This document shows positions 11,677-21,900 of a stretch of DNA of 64,000 bases, one piece after another. Both the position numbers and the translations under genes were made by a program. The stretch covers positions 186,001 to 250,000 of the forward strand of contig OZ025819.1 in NCBI GenBank assembly GCA_964019425.1, in the 5' to 3' direction. The notes beneath the pieces are model-generated. The model saw nothing but the letters and a program-made list of their open reading frames with translations. It did not search any database and was not told the DNA's origin. Positions within the stretch are counted from its first letter, which is position 1. Each line of letters begins with the position of its first letter. Source of the DNA: Flectonema sp. DT1601. Its lineage: Eukaryota; Euglenozoa; Diplonemea; Diplonemida; Diplonemidae.

Positions 11677-11715
11677 GTTTTTTCACGTTTGCAAAAAAAA
11701 AAGAGAGTTTTACCC

Positions 11716-11754
11716 TTATGCTCTACGTGAGATTTCTGTTCTCACTGAGCTTGC
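11716..11754 (+). repeat. TATGCTCTACGT dispersed repeat, copy 1
   Basis: It begins TTATGCTCTACGTGAG and ends TTCTCACTGAGCTTG. Related copies are at 11926-11949, 36575-36612 and 36661-36676. All lie in the leaders of two genes, the pseudo-cyclase gene and the capping protein gene. Confidence 0.55.
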
Positions 11755-11886
11755 CTTAGGATACCTGCGTTAATGTGTAACAGATGTGCCACTTCAGTCA
11801 AAGCTCAATTTTGATATTTCTGCTAAGGCTGTTTCAGACTTGTAGATATATGTATTTTTTTTTTTTTTTTCTTTCCCCCTGTCATT

Positions 11887-11922
11887 TTCAAATTATTCTT
11901 TTAACAGGTAAGTACACTCACA
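11887..11922 (+). repeat. Acceptor-donor element, copy 2
   Basis: TTCAAATTATTCTTTTAACAG is followed directly by GTAAGTACACTCACA. It matches copy 1 apart from a few bases and a short deletion. Both copies are followed by a form of the CATGCTCTA / TATGCTCTA repeat. Confidence 0.6.
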
Positions 11923-12031
11923 CTCTCATGCTCTAAGTTGGATTTCTGTGATGTTTTACGTAAGTATTTTTATTCACCACAACAAATAGTTTTTACATCC
12001 CTTCAGATTGAGACCATGTGCATGTCTCAGA

Positions 12032-15000
12032 ATGAATAGCAGTTTAGAAATCAAGAGATGGGTTTGTAAGAAACTTGAAGACATTAAAAGCACTTCCAAT
12101 GATAGTAATCAATGGTGTTTAAAATACGATGTAATCCAATGTAAGGAAGCTTGTGTAGCTGTTATTGCTGATGGAGTTCAGAAGGCTGAAGGACTAAGCG
12201 CTCCAACAACAATCATCCAATCGATACTGTACGATGTTAGAGATATTATACAACGTTATGAGGATAGTCTTCCGGATTTCGAAAGTGATAGTTGTGAAGT
12301 TGTTGCTTCTATCAAGTCAAACACAACAAAGCTTCATGCATGGCAATTACGACCTATGATTAGCTGTCTCAGATCAACTGTAATTGGATACCGAAAACAA
12401 TCAGCTCACTTAGAACAACTGTACAACATTACTCTTGGAAAACTCAGACGAAAAGAAAATGTAATTTCTTATATTAGAAAAACATTGTATGCTGAAGTCA
12501 TTTCCTTAAGAGAACAGTTATACCAAAAGAGTATGGGTGCTGATGATGAATCCTATTTTTCAGTTTTTGATTTTGTCAACCTCTTAGACTGTACTGATGC
12601 GAATGATGAAGTTAAAGAAGCGATTTCAACTATGAAATTACAAAATGATAAACAACGAGAAGGATTAATTCAAAAACACAGCCAGGAGATGTCAATAATA
12701 ACACACGAAGTTTCATCTCTTAGAAAAGACTTGTTGAAAAAAAATCAATCAAAGACGACGAATCAGTCTCAAGATTCAAAACAAGTTGAAAAAATAGAAC
12801 CGATCGTACCCACAATTAACCCTGCGATTCTTGTTGAAAAAGAAAAAGAAATATCAATACTTCAGGGGACTGTCAAGTCATTAACATCCATCATCGATAA
12901 GCAAACCAATGAATTAGACGACGTCCTACTTGAGAACGACACGGCCATTGAAGTTCTTCAATCAAAACTCTACTTATCAGAAAAAGAAATTTCATCACAA
13001 GAAGAATCTCTGGATATAATTCAAAAAGAACGAGACCAATTATCGGCAAGCTACGAGGGATTAAAATACAGCTTCAGTAGACTTCAAGAACAACACAACA
13101 ACTTGAATGACGCACATCAAAGTCAAGAACGGGATTTTCGTGCTGAACATGCTCGGATGGGTGAAGAGTTACTCACGACCAAAGCTGAGGCGGTCGCATC
13201 ACAAAGAGTTGTCAAAGACGGCGATCATAAAATAGACGAGTTGCTTGCTTCTGCTACGGAACTCCAAGAAGCTGTTTCAAAAAGTGCGAAGGTTCAATCA
13301 CAATTATCAGCTGAGAAATCAGATCTCACCGAACTCACTGTCAGATTAAAACAAACAATCGAACAAACAGCAGACGACAAACAAAAGCTGTCAACTGAGA
13401 TAAAAGCGCTTCAACGAACCATAAACAGCGAACAAGATCTGATATCGAACTTAACACTCGAGGTGAGTCAGGTACGACAACAGTCAACATTACTTAACGA
13501 CGAATCAAATAAACAACAAATTGAAATAGCGAGACTTAACAACGAGTTGAATTCATCAGCTAGAAACTATGCAATCGAACTACAGCAGATACGAGATCAG
13601 GCGAGTGTTGCTGAGAATTTTATGAAATCGAACAGGAAAACTGTTCAGAGTTCACAACAGGCAATTGAAGACTTGTCTCATCAGCTTTCAACAATGAAAA
13701 GAAATTTTGAAACGTACAAAACTGAAGCAATAGCAGAGTCGAAACTCAGCAATAAGAAATTAGAGGTATCGGCATCGGAAATAACCAAACTGACATTCAT
13801 AAAAAGAGAAAGAGAAACAAAGATCTCAACTCTTGAGGAAGTAATAAATAAGTTAAACGAATCAAACCTATCCTTACAAACTATTCAGGATGACCTTCAG
13901 CGTAATATTGATAAACTCTCACAAGATCTTGAACAAGCAGCTGTCCAAGAAAGGTTTTATGTCGTCAAAGTCTCTCAATTCGAAGATGAAATTGCCAAGC
14001 TGAGAGGAAAGTTGGGAAACGCAAAGACCTACTCAACGGACTTGAAGAATACGATGTCTGCGGGAAAATCGAAAAAAGAAGCTGCGAGAGTAGTACACAA
14101 CAATACGATGGATGCCCTTCGAGAAGCTCAAACAAGACTTGAGACTCAATCTGACACAACAAAAGCAAAACGAGAACAAATAATACGAGAAATGCAACAA
14201 GAACTAAACCAACGAATCGATAAACTTTCTACTAATTCAGCTGTCAGAATGAGATGCAGACCACAAGAAGAAACAATTTGCGTTATCAAATGGGCACTTA
14301 AAGCAACTCCTTCAAGATCGATTGCAACTTTACTATCGTCTCTTTCAGAATATCGAGGTGTCGCTGTATCAAGAGAACCAGGTGAAATAACTGCCACCTT
14401 CAACAATCAAATATTCGCAATTCAATGGTCAGCTGCTATTAAAAGCAGACTACCAGTTAGAATTGGTATTTCTCACGGAGTGTTCTCAAAATCTGTTATA
14501 TTAGCCAGACACTTATCTGAAATGTCTCCTGTTGGATTTGTTATGATTCCGACATCCTTTGCGGGAAAGGAATTAATGTCAACTGTTTGCACTTATATTG
14601 CAATGCTACCGATCTATGTTGTTTGTTGTTCGGGTAAGAATATATTGTCAAAAATATCCGAATCAGAGTACTACGTTCTCGGTGATTCACCAGTATTAGA
14701 TCAAGATTCTGGTTTTTGTGGAGAGAGATTTGATGCAGAAATTGCGAAGATCAGAAATACTATTAGAGATCTCTCTCAAGAGAGTGATTTTGATTCTGAT
14801 GAACATTTGAAAATAACACTTCTCACAAGTAAGAAGGAATCTATGACTCGTCCTGCTTCATGTACGAGTGTGCTGTCCTATTCATCTGAGACGTCAAATG
14901 GTGATACCAGCGAGTCTTCAGATTGTAAGCTGCTTAGAAAGCTTCAAAGAAATATTAACTCCGCAGTCCAAATAGCGGAAGACTTAGCTGCGGAGTCACA

Positions 15001-16474
15001 TCAAGAGATGCTTCTACACCACTGGACTAGAAATCAATTGTTAGGAACCAGAACGGAACTTGCGGCTGGGTTTATAAAGAGAAACATGAAAGGTGTTCCT
15101 AAACAACCGACACCAGAACGTAGTGATGATCAAAGCTCTGTATCAGATTTGGAAAATCAACTTGAAAAACATCGAGTTGCTGCGGCTCATATTCAAAATG
15201 ACTTGGGAGTTCTGTTAACGAAAATAGAAAATTCTGATATCTCAAATCCTTCCGAGGAATCAATTAAACAACAAGTCTCTGAAGGTACTAAAGGAAACAG
15301 TCTTTACAATACAATCACACAAATGATGCCAGTTAGTAGTCTGAATATGTTACGAAGTCACAATAATAATGATCTCTGTCAGGATTGGTTTGATAGTCAA
15401 GTTGGAAGCAAAGCTTATCTACTAACGACATCCACCGCTGTTCAATGTGATTTGATAACCACTCAAGAAACACAAGAATACTATGACGATAATATTTACA
15501 CGACTACAACTGAGATTAAACAACTGCAGTTGGATAGACCAATGTCAGGAAGTTCTCAGATGGGATTAAAAGGATCTTTCATCAAAGACACTCGACTTAG
15601 ACACCAAATACCAGAACCATCTCAAACTCAACGAGATATTACCATAAACGCCTTCTCTCTAAATAAGAATTTACATCAAATTCCTCAGGGAGATCTTGCT
15701 TGGGTTGAGCAGACTGCGATTCAAAAACATGATTTAGTTAAAAAAGAACTCCTCAGCAACCAACTGCAAGGATCAGTTAGATTAAATCATATCAAAGGTG
15801 GACGTCCTAAATCGTTATCAAAACAACCAATGTATTATGATGATACTTCAATTTTAGAAATTGATTGTTTAAAAATAGAATCGAATCCAGGAATTCACCT
15901 ACCAAGCGATGCTTTAAATAACAGCTCTCCAAGGATACCTTGCAAAGAAAAAAACAACATCATGGGTGTAAATCTATTAGACATGAAACAGAAGAGTCTG
16001 ACAGTCAAGGGAATAGTAGCTTCAACATGTCAGCAGTTAGTATCAAAAGCAGCCGTTAAGAATTCAAAAAGTATGGTTTCAGCGATTGACGTTTGCAAAG
16101 CCGTTGAAGGAATCTGTGCTTCTAATAACAAAAATAGGAATATTCGAACTGATGCGAAATTTGAAATTCAAAAATCGATCACAAACATTCCTTACAGATC
16201 AATGAAACTATCTACTTCATTGTTATCACAAGTTGATTTAAGAACGCCGGAAGTAATCGATGATGGTAACCCTTCAACAGATCCACCTCTTCGACAGCCA
16301 CAGCCGGCGGATAACTTTATTGATTTCAGAAATTATAATCAAGAAATGGCATTGAAAGAAAAACTTTTTATTGGAGCGTCTATCAATCCTGTTCGAGGGA
16401 TAAAAGGAATTGTTAAGAAAAAACCGTCGCTCAGTACATTCGTTGCGACTGTCCTGAGGAGGGAGGATGGATGA
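12032..16474 (+). CDS. Giant coiled-coil protein with degenerate nucleotidyl-cyclase-like domain
   Basis: A 1480-residue single-exon protein. The start is the first in-frame ATG after a TTCAG acceptor-like site; upstream in-frame codons lack ATG. Residues 1-200 are helical, and about 200-735 form a long coiled coil. Residues about 740-890 resemble a class III adenylyl/guanylyl cyclase fold: a first strand TICVIKWA, a helix with LLSSLSEYRG, a strand ending ITATF, and then LPVRIGISHGVF followed by SVILARHLSEM. The last part matches the family pattern RIGIHTG...VNxAARLE and is followed by YYVLGDSP. The first metal-binding Asp of the family (FADIxGFT) is replaced in IKWA, and the GDxxxA element is also lost, so it is probably inactive. 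The C-terminal 590 residues are unstructured with short coils. A flagellar or cytoskeletal scaffold is an inference. Confidence 0.85.
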   Translation: MNSSLEIKRWVCKKLEDIKSTSNDSNQWCLKYDVIQCKEACVAVIADGVQKAEGLSAPTTIIQSILYDVRDIIQRYEDSLPDFESDSCEVVASIKSNTTKLHAWQLRPMISCLRSTVIGYRKQSAHLEQLYNITLGKLRRKENVISYIRKTLYAEVISLREQLYQKSMGADDESYFSVFDFVNLLDCTDANDEVKEAISTMKLQNDKQREGLIQKHSQEMSIITHEVSSLRKDLLKKNQSKTTNQSQDSKQVEKIEPIVPTINPAILVEKEKEISILQGTVKSLTSIIDKQTNELDDVLLENDTAIEVLQSKLYLSEKEISSQEESLDIIQKERDQLSASYEGLKYSFSRLQEQHNNLNDAHQSQERDFRAEHARMGEELLTTKAEAVASQRVVKDGDHKIDELLASATELQEAVSKSAKVQSQLSAEKSDLTELTVRLKQTIEQTADDKQKLSTEIKALQRTINSEQDLISNLTLEVSQVRQQSTLLNDESNKQQIEIARLNNELNSSARNYAIELQQIRDQASVAENFMKSNRKTVQSSQQAIEDLSHQLSTMKRNFETYKTEAIAESKLSNKKLEVSASEITKLTFIKRERETKISTLEEVINKLNESNLSLQTIQDDLQRNIDKLSQDLEQAAVQERFYVVKVSQFEDEIAKLRGKLGNAKTYSTDLKNTMSAGKSKKEAARVVHNNTMDALREAQTRLETQSDTTKAKREQIIREMQQELNQRIDKLSTNSAVRMRCRPQEETICVIKWALKATPSRSIATLLSSLSEYRGVAVSREPGEITATFNNQIFAIQWSAAIKSRLPVRIGISHGVFSKSVILARHLSEMSPVGFVMIPTSFAGKELMSTVCTYIAMLPIYVVCCSGKNILSKISESEYYVLGDSPVLDQDSGFCGERFDAEIAKIRNTIRDLSQESDFDSDEHLKITLLTSKKESMTRPASCTSVLSYSSETSNGDTSESSDCKLLRKLQRNINSAVQIAEDLAAESHQEMLLHHWTRNQLLGTRTELAAGFIKRNMKGVPKQPTPERSDDQSSVSDLENQLEKHRVAAAHIQNDLGVLLTKIENSDISNPSEESIKQQVSEGTKGNSLYNTITQMMPVSSLNMLRSHNNNDLCQDWFDSQVGSKAYLLTTSTAVQCDLITTQETQEYYDDNIYTTTTEIKQLQLDRPMSGSSQMGLKGSFIKDTRLRHQIPEPSQTQRDITINAFSLNKNLHQIPQGDLAWVEQTAIQKHDLVKKELLSNQLQGSVRLNHIKGGRPKSLSKQPMYYDDTSILEIDCLKIESNPGIHLPSDALNNSSPRIPCKEKNNIMGVNLLDMKQKSLTVKGIVASTCQQLVSKAAVKNSKSMVSAIDVCKAVEGICASNNKNRNIRTDAKFEIQKSITNIPYRSMKLSTSLLSQVDLRTPEVIDDGNPSTDPPLRQPQPADNFIDFRNYNQEMALKEKLFIGASINPVRGIKGIVKKKPSLSTFVATVLRREDG

Positions 16475-16740
16475 TCTATTTCACATTTTGCGATCAACGA
16501 TTTTCTTTTTTTTTTCTTCCATGCGTTTCAACTACGTATCATCTGAATGATTATTTTTTTAAAAACGTTTTCTAACGTATTTATCGTTCCTTTTTTTCTT
16601 TTTTTTCTCTTTTTTTTTTAGAGTGTTTTTCGTATTTACACTTATGATCGTTGATTTGTTATATTTTGTAGTAAAGATTCTTAAAAAAAAAAAAAAAAAA
16701 AAAAATCATATTTTTTTTCTCAGGTCAAAACAAAGTGAGA

Positions 16741-19345
16741 ATGACCAATCCACCCGAGAAAGCGACCCCTCTACACCTCGCAGTCAGGGTAACAAAGGGT
16801 AAGAAACACACTAATGGTATAATTCATAAAGAACGGGATAATACAATAACAAAAGGCAAACAGACTATAAAAGTTGATGAGATCTACACCCCTGAAATGG
16901 ATAATGATTACATATACAATAAAAGAATAAACGAGATCCTTGAAGGTGTCCTGGTTGGTGAACACGGCTGCGTAATTGTCTACGGCACAGCAGGAAGTGG
17001 TAAGTCATATACCATGATGGGAAGCCCTCATAATTATGGTGTTATACCCCGTGCGATTGATCAGATTTATGGAAGGATATCTGAATTACAACGAAAACAC
17101 GGAATGCGTTGTCAGTTTGCTGTTAAAATTTCTTACCTTCAGCTGCTAGACGAGGTGATCTCTGATATAATTAATCCTTTAAATATTCATATTAGTTTCG
17201 TAACTCAGCAAGGTGCTGTGAGAGTTCACGGAGCAGAAGAAGTAGAAGCCCAACGAGAAGCAGCAATGGAACTCGTTGACGTTGGTCTTGAGAACCAGTC
17301 AACTCATCACCGCGCCAGTACAATCTTCAGAGTTTCTGTTGAACGTCGAGAGCTAATGGAAGATGGCTCAACTCTAATACACTCTGCACAACTTCATCTT
17401 GTTGATCTTGGATGCGTTTCTCCACCCACTGCTAAGGAAGATTCCGTTTCCTGCAGTGGCTTACACTCTCTAACAACCGTCGTAAAAGAACAGGTGTGTA
17501 AAAAACTCACATAAAGCAACGAAGTTATAAACCACTAAAAAAAACTAAAAAAACAGAAACGAGATGAGCATCCAACAGATGGAATAGCTTATTATCTTCA
17601 CCCAGCTCTATCAGGAGGTAACATAAATACCTGCGTTGTTGTTTGTACCAAGGTTTGTAAAACGATGACAGTGTTTTTTTTTTCTTCTTTTTGAATTAAA
17701 AAAAAATAACTCAAACCTAACCAGGGATCTGTCGATAACGAGGCATTCTCATTCTGCCAAGCCTTATCTAATGCAAATATTAATAATATGGTAAAAGCTA
17801 ACGTACATATAACAGAGGGTGTGTTTTTCTCTTTGTTTTGTAGAATTAATAAGATATACTTTCTTGTGAACAAAACAATAACAACAATCAACAGGCACTG
17901 TCGCCCTGTCACCTGAGATGGAGGTTCCTCCCGATGAGCCACTTCCTCAGGGGTGGGAGATACGACTTACTGATGATGGTCGTGTTTACTTTGTTGATCA
18001 TAATACCAAACAAACAACGTGGAATGATCCTCGACGAACCAGTGCTCGTAGAAATACTCAAAATACTGGAGAACGACGAGCAGCTGGTAAACGTGCTTAT
18101 TACTTGTCTCCAGGAGAACGTGACTGGAAAAGTGAAAATGAATCTGGTGGAGGCAAATCAAACCCACCTGTCACTTTAACAATAACACAAGACACGTCAG
18201 CTAATTATGATCTAGGCACACCACACATTGGAGGTGTTCGCTCTACTCCAATGCTTGGAAGATTAACACCTAATTTCGTATCTGGTATTCCTCAGTGTTC
18301 ACCAACACTAAGATCTCCTGGTCTATCCAGCGGTAGAGAAGAAGATGACGAAGACTTTGAAATTGCTCGTCTTGTAAGGGAATACAATCACGTTATTCAA
18401 GGTGCTGAAGAGATTAAAACTGTAAAGGAAGCAGACGATGTTAGGGGTAGACTTCTTCAAAAAGAACTAACTGAACTAAAGTCTAAGAACGACACTCTCG
18501 CATTAAAAACAAAGAAATCAGAAGCGGAGGCGATGAGTCTCAAAAAGCAGATTCGAATTCACGAATCGGAGAGAAACTCACAAAATCAAAGAATCTCATT
18601 TTTAGAAAAAATGGTTCAGACTTTAGAAACGGAACAGGAGACTGCTGCGAGGAAACAAGAAGAAGTTGTGAAGCAAGAAGTAGCACCAACACCACCAGTT
18701 CAACAGGGGATGTCGAATGCTTTCAGAGAATCAATTGAAGCTTCTGTTTCAGATATTCTAAACGCTCTACAAGGTTACTGTAAGAATCTATCCCTTGACG
18801 ATGGTCGAGAATCAGTCGCCGATTCCACAACTGGCCGACTAATTGAATGTAGACATTTGGCCGAACGTCTCAGTAAAGCAGCTCACATCACTATAGAAAA
18901 AGAGGCGAATCTTCAAAATAAATTGGAGACTTTGACAGCTGAACATGAAACTCATTTGGAAGAAATGAAAACATCATACGCAACAAAACACCGAGAGACT
19001 GTTGATTGGTTGTGTTTGAAACAGAGAAGTATTATGCAGTTGATGTTAGATAACACTACGACATCAGCTGCTGGGTCACAAGCAATCCCGATAGCAGCTG
19101 TGCCTGCGTCATCACCTCCTGGGAGACCAGTTAGACGAGCAATTAGTAGTGTTAGTGCGGACAGAAACGGATCGTACTCCGACACCACTGCTGCAGTTCC
19201 TACTACCGTCTCTGAGCTCCATACAAGTAAGAAAGCTGCTCAGCAGTCTGCTTACGTAACTCCTGCTACGACTCTAAATGATAAAAGAGCAACTTATTTA
19301 ATTAGAAAATCAAAATCACGATCTTTGTCGCCTCCAACCGCATGA
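16741..19345 (+). CDS. Kinesin-like motor fused to WW domain and coiled coil (four exons)
   Basis: Exons are 16741-17493, 17557-17652, 17725-17818 and 17895-19345; GT-AG introns of 63, 72 and 76 nt leave one frame of 797 residues. Residues 1-315 follow a kinesin motor. The P-loop is [10 protein letters not shown] at about 82. The switch I region reads [10 protein letters not shown] where NxxSSRSH is usual, and switch II is DLGCVS instead of DLAGSE. Exon 2 ([19 protein letters not shown]) and exon 3 ([16 protein letters not shown]) match the final motor strands and helices. A canonical WW domain follows at about 331-361 (LPQGWEIR...[15 protein letters not shown]). Coiled coils lie at about 470-575 and 640-690. 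ATP binding is plausible, but hydrolysis or microtubule coupling may be lost. An acceptor-like TTTTCTCAG ends at 16723, 18 nt before ATG. Confidence 0.85.
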
Positions 19346-19990
19346 CATATATATAAACGATTGGATGATACACTCTAGTAGATGACAGATCAGAAGATAT
19401 AGACGGACGCCACCAGAGAGGCAGCCAAGCTCGCAGCCATCACACGTTTGATGCATTCTAAATTCAGAGTAAATTTAGATAAAAAAAGATGTATAACTCG
19501 CTGTGTATGAACTGTGAAAATTATTTTAAAAAATAATCCGCGACGCACCAACATTGTTGCACTGTGGTACCTAGTCTCTAGAACAGAAATTAGCTGACGG
19601 GTTCCCTTCCCTTCTATTTCTTGTTGCAGTTTTTTTTCCCCCTTTTTTTTTTCTCTCTCCCCATCTTTCAATTCATGCGAGTATAGACAAAAGATAATTT
19701 CAAAAAAAAAAAGAAAAAATATTAGTTCAGAAAAAAGCAACAGAAAAAAAAAATTATATAAAAGGAATTGTTCCATCTAGAGAGTAGAATAATAATAATG
19801 AAAAAAAAAAAAAAAAAAAAGAATAGAAAAGAAAGTGTTCACCGTAATATAACATATCCGCCTACAGTTATAGTGTGAAGGATGAAAAAAAAAAAAAAAA
19901 AAAAAAAGCAAGCTTTGCCAGCCTTGTAGTTCTGGGTTCATCTTTTTTACGTTTTCTGTTGTAACAATTTTTGAAGGTCTAAGGGAGAAA

Positions 19991-20027
<37 letters not shown>

Positions 20028-20431
20028 GGTGAGAATCTTCTTTCCTCCCAAAGTATTGCTACACCCCTTTACGTTTTAGTTGTTTATTGTGCGATTGGCT
20101 CCCTCCCAATGTGTCAACGAACAAAAAAAAAAAAAATAATAATAAAAATAAAAATTAAGTAACTGTTTTATCCCCTTCGCACACCCCAACTCGCTGCTTA
20201 CTTACTTTGGTTATTCGTTTCGGCATAAGGTTACTGTTAGTATAAAAGTGAGGAAAAAAAAAAAAAAAAAAAAGAGCAAGATTCCTGTTGTACGCTTGCC
20301 ATTTCATGTCCTTGAATTAATGTAAAAATAAAAGATTTCTTTCTTTCTTTCTTTCTTTTTTTTTTTTTTTGCTTTTTTTGTTGTTTTTCTTTCACACAAA
20401 AGACAGGTACAAAAAAAAAAATTGATCAAAG

Positions 20432-20463
<32 letters not shown>

Positions 20464-20518
20464 AACAATTAGCTTTTTCTAACTAATCAGGGACTTGAAA
20501 AGTCAAAAAAAAAAAAAA
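19346..20518. other. Intergenic region rich in A runs
   Basis: Many A runs of 15-40 nt (near 19800, 19880, 20000, 20250 and 20430) and a short CTTT microsatellite at 20336-20356 are present. There is no supported gene. The segment TTTTTCTAACTAATCAG ends at 20490, 29 nt before the next ATG; it contains a branch-point-like CTAAC and looks like a splice acceptor. Confidence 0.6.
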
Positions 20519-21694
20519 ATGACATTCTGGACTCCAGAGGGATCAAAAGGCGTATCATGTGCAGTAGAGAAGACATACCTATACTTGAGATGGTCTCTAA
20601 AAGGTGATTACGGGGTAAGTTCATCTGGTAAGACAGACTGTGTTGGAGGGTACAATGGTCCGCTTGGAAAAACTGGGTTGAAAATAAATTTAAACTGCTG
20701 GAGGAAGTTGGGTACTAAGATTCCAAAAGACGACCAACTCTCAACTTTTAAGGCTCCAGACGGTTTAGAAAATATGAAACCAGAATTAGAAGATGGTGTG
20801 CTTACATTAAAAATTGACACTACCAAAGAAGGAAAAGAAGCAGCCTCTGGTAAGAATATCCTACTGGCAACAACACGAGCACCTCGTAAAATAGGAGAAA
20901 CTGGATGCACAATGAATGTAAATGTATATCACGCACCAGGTGCTGAGATTGACATGACTAAGGCTCACACTCTTGATTTCGGTTCTAACATGGTGCCGAC
21001 CATATCTGAGGATAAGAAGACCCTAACAGTTGTTATAAATTCAGATAAAAAACCAACAAAATCCGCTAAGACCTTTATGTTAGCATCTACTCAAGGGGCT
21101 AAAAAAATAGGAGACGGAGTACACTCGGCTACAATCAATATATTTAGTAAAGACGAGTCTATTGACATCCCAGTAGTACCGACGTTAATGGACACAAACC
21201 CAAAGACAAAGGGAATCCAATACACTCATGATGGTAAAAAGTTAACTTTAAGTATTGACTTGTCTCGTAAAGCTGAACCAAGTTCTTCAGGAATATCCCT
21301 CTTGGTAGCAAGTTCTTCAGGTCCGCTTTCGGATACGAAAGTAACTGTATCGGGGTCGGTGTATAAAAAGAACCCAGATGCTCCTGCTAAGGAGCCTTCC
21401 AGCCAAGATAAGAAAGCAAAAGAAAAACCAAAAGAAAAGACGAAAGTTAAGAAATCTGATCCAACATATTCAAGTGTTAGAAAAGCTGTTGCTAAGGCTA
21501 TGGACTCAATGAACGAAGACGACCTTACAAGAGGAGCAATCCGCAAGTATGTCGCTAAAAAGAATGGATGGGATAACGATGCGAATCTTAAGAAATTCGT
21601 AAGCAAAGCCATCGACAGTCTTGAAAACGACGATGAAAGCGCCGGCGAGTCATCCGACGAGGAAGGAGAAGTAAAAAGACAAAAAAAGGAATAG
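20519..21694 (+). CDS. Four-repeat SGK/LAST protein with DEK-C-like C-terminus
   Basis: A 391-residue single-exon protein. Residues 1-275 hold about four units of 65-75 residues, each predicted as beta strands around a core such as SGKNILLATTRAPRKIG, SAKTFMLASTQGAKKIG or SSGISLLVASSSG. I recall small bacterial proteins with an SGKSLVVASTRG core, so the module may be of that type, but this was not searched. A Lys/Pro/Glu linker (280-310) leads to about residues 315-370, which resemble the DEK C-terminal domain: VRKAVAKAMDSMNEDDLTRG, then an amphipathic helix ending FVSKAIDSL. The tail is acidic, then basic (KRQKKE), like a nuclear localisation signal. A chromatin or nuclear role is inferred. 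The start is the ATG after an A run. Confidence 0.7.
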   Translation: MTFWTPEGSKGVSCAVEKTYLYLRWSLKGDYGVSSSGKTDCVGGYNGPLGKTGLKINLNCWRKLGTKIPKDDQLSTFKAPDGLENMKPELEDGVLTLKIDTTKEGKEAASGKNILLATTRAPRKIGETGCTMNVNVYHAPGAEIDMTKAHTLDFGSNMVPTISEDKKTLTVVINSDKKPTKSAKTFMLASTQGAKKIGDGVHSATINIFSKDESIDIPVVPTLMDTNPKTKGIQYTHDGKKLTLSIDLSRKAEPSSSGISLLVASSSGPLSDTKVTVSGSVYKKNPDAPAKEPSSQDKKAKEKPKEKTKVKKSDPTYSSVRKAVAKAMDSMNEDDLTRGAIRKYVAKKNGWDNDANLKKFVSKAIDSLENDDESAGESSDEEGEVKRQKKE

Positions 21695-21900
21695 ATAAGT
21701 GCAATGTGACTTATTCTCATCTGTTAAAGACATTTCATGTCTTCCTCCCTATCAGGTTGTTGTGTATTGCTGTAGTCCGTTTGCGTATTGAGTATTATTT
21801 CATCTCCTCCCCCCATCAGACTTCAGAAGGCTATCGCCTCTTATCATTCGCTAACACAGCGACAACTCCTCCAGTTAACACAATAGAGACTCAAGGCCCA

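Larger units (their letters stand above)
10695..12031. other. Intergenic/5' leader region with repeated splice-like elements
   Basis: T runs occupy 10980-11350 with no coding sequence. From about 11500 the sequence is more mixed. It contains two copies of a pyrimidine-rich acceptor fused directly to a GTAAGT donor, and two copies of a TTATGCTCTACGT-type repeat. A TTCAG at 12006 precedes the ATG of the next gene by 26 nt. This looks like a 5'UTR intron or trans-splice region. Confidence 0.55.

Noticed and set aside
11638-11850. Spliced-leader RNA gene
   Set aside because: The AG|GTAAGT end and a loose Sm-like AATTTTGAT at about 11808 are suggestive, but the spacing is long and no leader sequence is known to compare; reported only as a splice-like element.
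17918-19345. Separate WW-domain gene starting at 17918
   Set aside because: The ATG is internal; the upstream exon segment and three GT-AG introns connect it in frame to the kinesin motor.
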